From the NCBI GenBank assembly GCA_039105265.1, contig JAPFFF010000002.1, positions 8,680,001-8,744,000 on the forward strand: a stretch of 64,000 nt of DNA, written 5' to 3'. Below the pieces are notes generated by a model that was not told where the DNA came from, ran no database searches, and saw nothing but the letters and a program-made list of their open reading frames with translations. Source of the DNA: Tritrichomonas musculus. Its lineage: Eukaryota > Parabasalia > Tritrichomonadida > Tritrichomonadidae. Below are positions 49,691 through 58,197 of the stretch, one piece after another. A program made the position numbers and the translations under genes. How positions within the stretch are numbered: the stretch's first letter is position 1; each line of letters opens with the position of its first letter.

Positions 49691-50553
49691 TAAAGGTCGT
49701 ACAACTGAATTTTTACAGTAAAACTCAATGATTGATTTGTTTAAACTAATTATATTATATTATTATAATAATAATTAGTTTTATAAATATTTGCATCGTA
49801 CATAATTCAAATTAAAATAAAAACTAAAAGGATATAAGTATATATTAAATTTTCTTCAGAAAATAAATTTGAGTATTTTATCTCAATTTATTTTAATTAT
49901 TTTTGATAAGAATTTTATAACTCTGGATAAAAATTTAGAATATCGATAACTTTTTATATAATTTATTCTAATCATTAATTCTTTTGATATCTTTTTATAT
50001 GCTTTTAAAACATTAAGTGTTATATAAAAATAGTTATTATTAATGAAAAAAAATTTCATTTTTTAGCCAAAAAATCTAGAAAAATTGAATTTGTTGAATT
50101 ATTAAATGATGATTTTAAAATAATTGGACGTTACAGGAGCCCAATGAAGAATACAATTTTATTTATATGCATTTACTTTCTAATATATTTGAATTTCATC
50201 CCAAATCAAATGTCAGTTTTTTCTAAAAATACAGATTTAGTTGATTGGTTTCATAAATATAAAAAGTCTAATATTTCAATTACTGAAGGATTTCGTCAAA
50301 AAGCAAAATATTATTTGTATAACACATAGTATACCCATTCAAATGACATCTATATTTTTTAAATGATACAAAAATTTAAGAAATCGATATATATTGAATT
50401 TTAATTAAAGTCTTTATTTCAACCATTACATTTTATAATATATGATATAAAATATATAAATTATATAATATAATCATTAATTAAATTATTCATTAAGATA
50501 AATATAAATTTATTTAATTTTATTTTATATTCAATTTAGTTGTACGACCTTTA
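49691..50553. mobile_element. 863-bp TIR element, non-autonomous
   Basis: Perfect 16-bp inverted repeats TAAAGGTCGTACAACT (49691-49706, complement at 50538-50553), extending with one mismatch to about 21. The hexamer TCGTTA abuts both ends (49685-49690 and 50554-50559). Because the tip is itself T/A-rich, a longer duplication of up to 10 bp cannot be excluded. The inside is AT-rich with no transposase. A 61-codon frame (50144-50329) with a hydrophobic N terminus is too weak to call. It is a MITE-like relic of unknown superfamily. Confidence 0.65.
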
Positions 50554-50851
50554 TCGTTATTAAGAAATTTCATCAAAATTGTTCAATTTGAGCAAAAAAT
50601 TTCTCAATTAGGATTCTATTTTTCCATATCAAAATGGTATCACAGTATGCTACATTGATTGACAATCAAAATATATAGGCTTTACTCAAGAAAATCCAAA
50701 AAATGCAATCATATTTCTTTTTCTGATTCATTTATTAAAATTCCTGATATAACGAATTATTAGCGACATATTAACTAGTATGATCATACCTTTTCTAAAT
50801 GTTAAAATTGCTTCTTTCTAGAAGATCCAACTACCTATATATAACACATAC
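50554..50851. other. gene-free stretch
   Basis: AT-rich and without recognisable features, between the TIR element and the second 186-bp array. Confidence 0.5.
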
Positions 50852-51037
50852 AAAATTTTCGTAACAGATACAAAATTTCGTTATAGATAAAAAAATTTTG
50901 TTATAGATGATTTTTTTTTGTTTTAGATAAAAAAATTTCGTCACATATACTATTTTTTTGTTACAAATACTAATTATTGGTTATTAATAAATGATTTTTG
51001 TATCAATAACATATTTTTTGTTATTGATATAAAATTT
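50852..51037. repeat. 186-bp array of degenerate ~20-bp units, copy 2
   Basis: Identical to 41643-41828 and in the same orientation, 9209 bp further on. It lies just left of the Mutator-like element. Identity of two internally degenerate arrays means the block moved or was copied as a unit. Confidence 0.8.
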
Positions 51038-51095
51038 TATTATAGAAAATTAAAATGATGACATATTGGGCCCATATCAAATTTCCGTTATATTA

Positions 51096-51206
51096 CCAAA
51101 CTCTTAAGATAAACAGTTTTGCAAATTTTCCAAACTCTTAAGATAAACAGTTTTGCAAATTTTCCAAACTCTTAAGATAAACAGTTTTGCAAATTTTCCA
51201 AACTCT
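51096..51206. repeat. 34-bp tandem repeats at the MULE left end
   Basis: Three full units and a partial fourth of a 34-bp repeat starting ccaaactcttaagataaaca, with starts at 51096, 51130, 51164 and 51198. A diverged inverted counterpart (ttttcaagacggtttttc on the other strand) lies near 55470. Confidence 0.75.
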
Positions 51207-51231
51207 TAAGAAAAACCGAGATATCGCCTAA

Positions 51232-51380
51232 AAATACGTTCACTTTTTGAATGGAACTTTTTGAATGGTTTATAAAATACATCGACTTTTTGATAGAAAT
51301 ATTTTTCAATGAAAATTTCACTCAAAAAAAAAAATACGGTCACTTTTTTAATGGTTTATAAAATACGGCCACTTTTTGAA
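51232..51380. repeat. subterminal repeats of the MULE (transposase-site candidates)
   Basis: Four copies of a motif like aaatacgkycactttttgaa, starting near 51232, 51275, 51332 and 51361. One inverted copy stands at 55433-55454. Repeated motifs near the ends are typical binding sites of MULE transposases. Confidence 0.5.
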
Positions 51381-51416
51381 AAGATATATATGAATATTAA
51401 ATTTAATAAAAATGAT

Positions 51417-53264
51417 TTATGAATCACGTAAAATAAAAGGACAACGAGGAAGAGTATGGTCATCAGATCCGCAATGACTGCAATGATATTTCTTCTTTTT
51501 CCCATTTGTTTTGAAATCAACATTATTTCTTGGATGCGTGAAGGGCCTTCCAGCTAGAGGAATTGAGGAAGGAGGCTGTAATTCATCAGATTCTGTTGCA
51601 TTTTGGTGTTCATTTGTTTGTAACTCATTAATGCAATTATCTAATATTTGACGAATTGATGCTGATCTTGCTGCTGATGAAAAATATCTTTCAAAACGTG
51701 CTAAATAACTAGAATATGAATTATCTGCATTTGCTGGTTTTTGTCTTGGAATTATAAAAGTTTGATTATTTGGTGGAGTAACATTATAATCATCAGCACG
51801 TATCCATCTTTCTGAGAAATCTGCAAGTGTCAAAATTGGATAATCGTCATTGAGAATTCTTTTAAGCATTAAATGCCGACATGGCAAATCAAACATTGCA
51901 TGTATTTTGCAACAATCAGGAGAATATTCTTTCATTAATGAACCTTTTTTATTTAAATCGATATATTCTGAGTATACTAAACTTAAAGCAAGCTTTCCAA
52001 CTTTGAATGAATCTTGTTCTGATATTAATTCATCTGGTACACTCATTGGTTTCTCGTTTATTGATGATAAATACATTCTTTCAGCTCTAATGTAAATAGC
52101 TCTGATTACATTTGCAAGTGTTTCGATTTTATGTTCTAATAAATTTTTCAAAGAACCGAAAAAACCTTCAGCTCTATTGGAAGTTTCGTTATCACAATGT
52201 TTATACTTGATTATTACACTTGGAAGCCAATATTCTTTTGTATCAATGATATTCTGGATGGTTGTTTTACCATCAGATACTGTATCATCTTGTATAAATT
52301 CTATGCATGCATTTAGAAACTCTTCTTCCGTAATTTGTAAGTGACGCATTTTTTCATAAAGATTATAAAGTTCGACAGAAACTGATCTGATATTACGGCC
52401 AATATGAATTGAACAATTAATTATTAAACAATTCGGCCATGTTCTTTTGATTGAGTTCATTTGTATTTGGTTTCTATCTGCAACGAATAAACGAATATCT
52501 CCAACTTTTGCTTTAACTTTTTCAAAGAATTGATCGAATTCCGTAGCTTCTCTGGTCTTCATTAAACTGAATGCCAACAGTTGACTGCGGCCATTTTCAT
52601 CTTCAACAATCATCACTAAAACTGGAAATCCATACTTATTTGTACAACTGGTGTCATCGACAATACAAATGTCTTTTGCGTAGGATTTGTTGCATATTAC
52701 ATCATGGATACAGTGGCATCCGCAAAAAACATTTGTATCGTTTTCTTTTAAGACATTATTTATCCATGAATTTCCATTATTAAGCTCATGCAACAAATTT
52801 TCCATTTCGTGAGCTCTGATGTTCTCAAGTATTGGACGTCGTATATTATATAAAACATCTTTAGTGCATTTTAAATTTTCTCGTAATCTAATTGAATATG
52901 CTGATTGGCCTTCTGTTGTTAAGTGTTTAATTCTTTCTCTTTGTAACAGTGTTAAACAATTGCGCATATTCATTCTTGTTGGTTCATTTGGTTTATGACT
53001 ATGCTCTTTGTCACATTCAACAAATCGCACAAATCCATCTTCATATGAAAATTTTGCTTTTGCTTGACAATTAAAAATTGTTTTTAGATGAGAGCATGCA
53101 TATATTTGGGTTAAACGACTTGGGCCAACTGAATATGAAATGAATGGACATTTGTATTTTGTAGATATTTCCCTTATTTTTTCTGTGAGAGCTTGGATTG
53201 TTGGAAAAAATCCATTTAATGAACGGAATTCATCAATTAACTCTGAAGGAGTACAGGATGCCAT
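51417..53264 (-). CDS. Mutator-like transposase (MULE) with SWIM zinc finger
   Basis: 615 residues, intact. The DDE core has VDDTSCTNKYGFPVL near residue 203 (first Asp), LFVADRNQIQMNSIK near 261 (second Asp), the MULE signature NCSIHIGR near 285, and NRAEGFFGSLK near 365 (Glu). A SWIM-type zinc finger (CCKIHAMFDLPCRHLM) is near 450-465 and a C-terminal zinc knuckle (CSHCGSDDHTLPRC) near 595-608. The N-terminal region with CP.., H.. and C.. blocks may be a FLYWCH/FAR1-like DNA-binding part. It cuts and pastes its element by a DDE reaction. TCATTAATCATAA just before the ATG gives a host-like initiator. It may be active, since the frame is open. Confidence 0.88.
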   Translation of the reverse strand: MASCTPSELIDEFRSLNGFFPTIQALTEKIREISTKYKCPFISYSVGPSRLTQIYACSHLKTIFNCQAKAKFSYEDGFVRFVECDKEHSHKPNEPTRMNMRNCLTLLQRERIKHLTTEGQSAYSIRLRENLKCTKDVLYNIRRPILENIRAHEMENLLHELNNGNSWINNVLKENDTNVFCGCHCIHDVICNKSYAKDICIVDDTSCTNKYGFPVLVMIVEDENGRSQLLAFSLMKTREATEFDQFFEKVKAKVGDIRLFVADRNQIQMNSIKRTWPNCLIINCSIHIGRNIRSVSVELYNLYEKMRHLQITEEEFLNACIEFIQDDTVSDGKTTIQNIIDTKEYWLPSVIIKYKHCDNETSNRAEGFFGSLKNLLEHKIETLANVIRAIYIRAERMYLSSINEKPMSVPDELISEQDSFKVGKLALSLVYSEYIDLNKKGSLMKEYSPDCCKIHAMFDLPCRHLMLKRILNDDYPILTLADFSERWIRADDYNVTPPNNQTFIIPRQKPANADNSYSSYLARFERYFSSAARSASIRQILDNCINELQTNEHQNATESDELQPPSSIPLAGRPFTHPRNNVDFKTNGKKKKYHCSHCGSDDHTLPRCPFILRDS

Positions 53265-53390
53265 TTATGATTAATGAAACAGTTTATTATTATAATTCAA
53301 TCGTTAATTGAATTGGAAATTTAATTATTGACTTGTATTGATTTATACAGTTTAGCAATATTAATAAAAAGTTCAATATCGTTTCAATTT

Positions 53391-55240
53391 GAAATATGAC
53401 TTTTGAAACATTAAATAATTCTTCACCGGAGTTATGTTTAAAATTTGTTTTTTATTGATTCATTTCATAAATAAATTTATATTTGTTTTTGTTTTTGTTT
53501 ATTTTGTCACGATTTCGAAATATGACTTTTGAAACATTAAATAATTCTTCACCGGAGTTATGTTTAAAATTTGTTTTTTATTGATTCATTTCATAAATAA
53601 ATTTATATTTGTTTTTGTTTTTGTTTATTTTGTCACGATTTCGAAATATGACTTTTGAAACATTAAATAATTCTTCACCGGAGTTATGTTTAAAATTTGT
53701 TTTTTATTGATTCATTTCATAAATAAATTTATATTTGTTTTTGTTTTTGTTTATTTTGTCACGATTTCGAAATATGACTTTTGAAACATTAAATAATTCT
53801 TCACCGGAGTTATGTTTAAAATTTGTTTTTTATTGATTCATTTCATAAATAAATTTATATTTGTTTTTGTTTTTGTTTATTTTGTCACGATTTCGAAATA
53901 TGACTTTTGAAACATTAAATAATTCTTCACCGGAGTTATGTTTAAAATTTGTTTTTTATTGATTCATTTCATAAATAAATTTATATTTGTTTTTGTTTTT
54001 GTTTATTTTGTCACGATTTCGAAATATGACTTTTGAAACATTAAATAATTCTTCACCGGAGTTATGTTTAAAATTTGTTTTTTATTGATTCATTTCATAA
54101 ATAAATTTATATTTGTTTTTGTTTTTGTTTATTTTGTCACGATTTCGAAATATGACTTTTGAAACATTAAATAATTCTTCACCGGAGTTATGTTTAAAAT
54201 TTGTTTTTTATTGATTCATTTCATAAATAAATTTATATTTGTTTTTGTTTTTGTTTATTTTGTCACGATTTCGAAATATGGCTTTTGAAACATTAAATAA
54301 TTCTTCACCGGAGTTATGTTTAAAATTTGTTTTTTATTGATTCATTTCATAAATAAATTTATATTTGTTTTTGTTTTTGTTTATTTTGTCACGATTTCGA
54401 AATATGACTTTTGAAACATTAAATAATTCTTCACCGGAGTTATGTTTAAAATTTGTTTTTTATTGATTCATTTCATAAATAAATTTATATTTGTTTTTGT
54501 TTTTGTTTATTTTGTCACGATTTCGAAATATGACTTTTGAAACATTAAATAATTCTTCACCGGAGTTATGTTTAAAATTTGTTTTTTATTGTTTTGTTTC
54601 ATAAATAAATTTATATTTGTTTTTGTTTTTGTTTATTTTGTCACGATTTCGAAATATGACTTTTGAAACATTAAATAATTCTTCACCGGAGTTATGTTTA
54701 AAATTTGTTTTTTATTGATTCATTTCATAAATAAATTTATATTTGTTTTTGTTTTTGTTTATTTTGTCACGATTTCGAAATATGACTTTTGAAACATTAA
54801 ATAATTCTTCACCGGAGTTATGTTTAAAATTTGTTTTTTATTGATTCATTTCATAAATAAATTTATATTTGTTTTTGTTTTTGTTTATTTTGTCACGATT
54901 TCGAAATATGACTTTTGAAACATTAAATAATTCTTCACCGGAGTTATGTTTAAAATTTGTTTTTTATTGATTCATTTCATAAATAAATTTATATTTGTTT
55001 TTGTTTTTGTTTATTTTGTCACGATTTCGAAATATGACTTTTGAAACATTAAATAATTCTTCACCGGAGTTATGTTTAAAATTTGTTTTTTATTGTTTTG
55101 TTTCATAAATAAATTTATATTTGTTTTTGTTTTTGTTTATTTTGTCACGATTTCGAAATATGACTTTTGAAACATTAAATAATTCTTCACCGGAGTTATG
55201 TCTAAAATTTGCTTTTTATTGCTTTGTTTCATAAATAAAC
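53391..55240. repeat. 126-bp minisatellite, about 15 copies
   Basis: Units begin gaaatatgacttttgaaaca at 53391 and every 126 bases to 55155 (15 starts, the last unit incomplete). Most units are identical. Units starting at 54525, 55029 and 55155 share a variant (gttttgtttc instead of gattcatttc), and one at 54273 has a single different base near its start. The array has no coding capacity and lies upstream of the transposase gene, inside the element. Confidence 0.95.
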
Positions 55241-55528
55241 TTGTGGCTGCATTTCTGTTAATAGTACATTGAGCCATTGCTATCAATCACGGTCGATTAT
55301 ATTATTGGCGCCAATTTTTCACCAATAAAGGTGAATTCAAAATTAAAATAAATATTTAGAGAATATCTCAAAAAGTTGTTTTTATTTTCATAAAAAAACT
55401 ATGAAAAAGTTGAAATATTAATTGAAAAAGATCCATTCAAAAAGTGGTCGTATTTTTATACGATTTTCCAGAAAAACCGTCTTGAAAATTTTCCAAAGAT
55501 TTTATAATAGAAAATTTTAATTTTTGCA
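55241..55528. other. right end of the MULE and upstream region of the LRR gene
   Basis: Non-coding. It includes the inverted subterminal motif at 55433-55454. The LRR gene's ATG follows about 30 bases after the presumed element end, so the element supplies or borders its promoter. Confidence 0.5.
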
Positions 55529-57841
55529 ATGAGTTATCACTCCTCTCGAAAAGAAAAAGGTATAAAACCGAATATTAAAAAGCAAGGTAAAGTTATTTAT
55601 GAATTAAATGAAGTAGATAAAACAGCAACTGTAATTGGATTAGATTTTTTTCAACCTCTTAAAAATATTTTTATTCCACGATTAATTATCCATGAAACAC
55701 AAGAATTTGTTGTTACAATTATAAGGAATAAAGCATTTTCTTGTTCAGAGATCAAATCAATTCAATTTGCTCAAGATTCAGAAGTTCAAATATTTGAAGA
55801 AGAAGCCTTTAATCTTTCAAATATTGAGACAATCTCAATCCCACCTCATGTTACACAAATTGGTAGCTTTTGCTTTTTTTTTTGCCGATATCTTCGATAT
55901 ATTGAAATTTCCCCAAATTCAGAACTCACAAAGATCAATAACGGAATAATCGGCCCATTAATTGAAAATTTTACAATTCCACCTAATGTTTCTGAACTTG
56001 ATGATGGATGGTGTGCTTACACGCCCAAATTAAATAAAGTGAAAGTAAGCGAAAAAAATAAATATTTTAAGAATTATGGAGAAGATATTGTAATTGGGAA
56101 AAGTAATAAAGAGAGTGAAGAATATGATGTTCTTGTTTTTGTTAATCGTGATATCAAATCATTTACAATTCCATCATTCATTAAAGTAATTGGGCCATCT
56201 TCATTTTCATATTCAAAGATTGAAACCATTTTTATTCCTTCAAATATTACGCGAATCAAAGAAGGCGCATTTTCAAATTGTGAACAACTTCATCATATTG
56301 AATTTTCACCTGATTCAAAGATATCAGAAATTGAAAATGATGTTTTTGCTGGATCTTCAATTGAAAACTTTTTTATTCCACCAAAAATCACAACAATTGG
56401 TGAGTATGCTTTTTCTAAATGCCAAAATCTTAGCTGTATCGAAATTCCAATTGATTCAAAGTTAGAAGTAATTAAATCTTTTGCTTTTGATTCTACCATT
56501 ATTAAATGTTTCATGCTTCCATCAAATATTACCGAGCTCGAACAAAAATGGTGTATTAGTACGCCAGAATTAAATAAAGTGAAAGTAAGCGAAAAAAATA
56601 AATATTTTAAGAATTATGGAGAAGATGTTGTAATTGGGAAAAGTAATAAAGAGAGTGAAGATTACGATGTTCTTGTTTTTGTTAATCGTGATGTCAAATC
56701 ATTTACAATTCCATCATTCATTAAAGTAATTGGGCCATCTTCATTTTCATGTTCAAAGATTGAAACCATTTTTATTCCTTCAAATATTACGCGAATCAAA
56801 GAAGGCGCATTTTCAAATTGTGAACAACTTCATCATATTGAATTTTCACCTGATTCAAAGATATCAGAAATTGAAAATTTTGTTTTTGCTGGATCTTCAA
56901 TTGAAATGTTTCATGCTCCATCACATATCACAAGAATAGGTTTTAAATCTTTTAGTGAATGTAAAAAACTCATAAATATTGAGATTACGAATGATTCTGA
57001 GCTTCAGATTATAGAAGGGGGTGCATTTTGTTCTTCCTCAATTGAAAGAATATTTATTCCTTCTAAAGTTATTAAAATTTGTACATATGCCTTTTCTAAT
57101 TGCTCAAGACTTCAAATCGTTGAATTTCAATGTGATTCAAAACTTCAAGAAATTGGTAAAAGAGCATTTAGTAATACAAAAATTGAACGTATTTTAATTC
57201 CATCTAATGTAATTCAAATATGTGATAGTGCATTTTTAGATTGTACAAATCTTATCAATGTTGAATTTCAAAATGATTCAAAGCTTCAAATAATTGGTAA
57301 AAGAGCATTTAGTAATACAAAAATTGAAAGTTTTTTTATTCCTTCTCTTGTCACACAAATTGATGAATATGCTTTTTCAAACTGCTTGAAACTTCGTGAA
57401 TTAAAAATATCGCAAAGTTCACAATATAGAGAAATTGAAAATAATGCATTTTATCTTTGTCCAATTAAAAGCATCATCATTCCATCAGACATATATAGAT
57501 TTGATACAAAATGGCCAATTCTAAAATTCAACTTGAATAAAATTACCGTTATTCAAAAACAAATACAAAATATTGTAAATTATGATGATAAAATAATTTT
57601 AAGAAAATCAAATCCAGGAATTAACGAATGCGACATTCTTATATTTGCATTTCCTAACATCAATAATGTTGTTATTCCACCAAATGTAACTCAAATAGGT
57701 GAATGTGTTTTCTATAATTGTTCTAAACTCAAAATTGTTGAAATTGATGAAAATTCATTGATAGAGACAATAAATGTAAAAGATTTTAATAATTCTGTTT
57801 CTATAATGATTCCAGCACATTTAAAAATCAAGTTTAAATAA
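55529..57841 (+). CDS. BspA-like leucine-rich-repeat protein
   Basis: 770 residues, intact, stop followed by AC (TAAAC). It is built of about 20 LRR_5/BspA-type repeats of 22-24 residues, for example IKEGAFSNCEQLHHIEFSP, IGEYAFSKCQNLSCIEIP and IGKRAFSNTKIERILIPSNV. I see no signal peptide, transmembrane segment or GPI-like end. The first 60 residues are a polar cap. BspA-like proteins are a very large trichomonad family. Many are surface adhesins, but this one has no visible export signal, so a cytosolic role is possible. Residues about 167-281 are repeated almost exactly at 347-461, reflecting a 540-bp step duplication in the DNA. Confidence 0.88.
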   Translation: MSYHSSRKEKGIKPNIKKQGKVIYELNEVDKTATVIGLDFFQPLKNIFIPRLIIHETQEFVVTIIRNKAFSCSEIKSIQFAQDSEVQIFEEEAFNLSNIETISIPPHVTQIGSFCFFFCRYLRYIEISPNSELTKINNGIIGPLIENFTIPPNVSELDDGWCAYTPKLNKVKVSEKNKYFKNYGEDIVIGKSNKESEEYDVLVFVNRDIKSFTIPSFIKVIGPSSFSYSKIETIFIPSNITRIKEGAFSNCEQLHHIEFSPDSKISEIENDVFAGSSIENFFIPPKITTIGEYAFSKCQNLSCIEIPIDSKLEVIKSFAFDSTIIKCFMLPSNITELEQKWCISTPELNKVKVSEKNKYFKNYGEDVVIGKSNKESEDYDVLVFVNRDVKSFTIPSFIKVIGPSSFSCSKIETIFIPSNITRIKEGAFSNCEQLHHIEFSPDSKISEIENFVFAGSSIEMFHAPSHITRIGFKSFSECKKLINIEITNDSELQIIEGGAFCSSSIERIFIPSKVIKICTYAFSNCSRLQIVEFQCDSKLQEIGKRAFSNTKIERILIPSNVIQICDSAFLDCTNLINVEFQNDSKLQIIGKRAFSNTKIESFFIPSLVTQIDEYAFSNCLKLRELKISQSSQYREIENNAFYLCPIKSIIIPSDIYRFDTKWPILKFNLNKITVIQKQIQNIVNYDDKIILRKSNPGINECDILIFAFPNINNVVIPPNVTQIGECVFYNCSKLKIVEIDENSLIETINVKDFNNSVSIMIPAHLKIKFK
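56025..56913 (+). repeat. internal duplication in the LRR gene (540-bp spacing)
   Basis: The segment from about 56025 to 56373 (starting near taaataaagtgaaagtaagc) recurs at about 56565-56913 with very few differences, mostly single bases. It encodes the same LRR block twice. Neighbouring repeats are far more diverged, so the duplication, or later gene conversion, is recent. Confidence 0.85.
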
Positions 57842-58187
57842 ACTTAATATTTTTTTTAATTATTATATTTTCCATGATAGAAAATTGATTGTGGTTGATT
57901 TATATGAATATTTTTAAATAATTTTAATATGATTGAAAGAATGCATAATATATTACTTTTTCAATCCATGCTCCTTAGAAAATATTAATCAAAATTCAAC
58001 TCAAGAATACATGGAATGTATATTTAATTCTTGATCCATAATTTCCCCATTTATTTCTGCATTAAAAACATATGTTTTTGTACTGGTTTGTTAAAGTTCT
58101 TTAATAAATCTTTTTCGGAAAAAATGCAATATTGGTTAATAAAAATTTATTTAAAATTGATAACCATTTAACGTTTTTTTTTTTTTT
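57842..58187. other. intergenic stretch
   Basis: AT-rich, no gene seen, lying between two codirectional host genes. It ends in a long T run (58174-58188) just before the initiator of the next gene. Confidence 0.55.
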
Positions 58188-58193
58188 TCATAA
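58188..58193 (+). promoter_or_regulatory. initiator (TCATAA) deciding the start at 58198
   Basis: TCATAA fits TCA(+1)YWW. With transcription starting at about 58190, the first ATG is at 58198. An in-frame TTG further upstream is therefore not the start. Confidence 0.5.
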
Positions 58194-58197
58194 AAGT

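Larger units (their letters stand above)
51096..55498. mobile_element. Mutator-like element (MULE) with internal minisatellite
   Basis: The element contains a complete-looking MULE transposase gene (minus strand) and a 126-bp tandem array. At the left end, three and a bit 34-bp repeats (ccaaactcttaagataaaca core, 51096-51206) are followed by several motifs of the type aaatacgnycactttttgaa. The right end carries the same motif inverted (ccattcaaaaagtggtcgta, 55433-55452) and then cttgaaaattttcc. I take these as diverged inverted ends. The exact tips and the duplication are not resolved: ATAGAAAATT occurs at both 51042-51051 and 55507-55516, which would suit a 10-bp duplication, but the tips next to it are not symmetrical. 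Confidence 0.6.

Noticed and set aside
41643-51037. The two identical 186-bp direct repeats as LTRs of one element spanning 9.4 kb
   Set aside because: There is no TG...CA end, primer site or reverse transcriptase between them. The interval contains a separate element with its own TIRs and duplication.
53391-55240. The regular array as a possible CRISPR or telomere-like structure
   Set aside because: The units are 126 bp with no unique spacers, and the array sits inside a MULE in a eukaryotic genome. It is a minisatellite.
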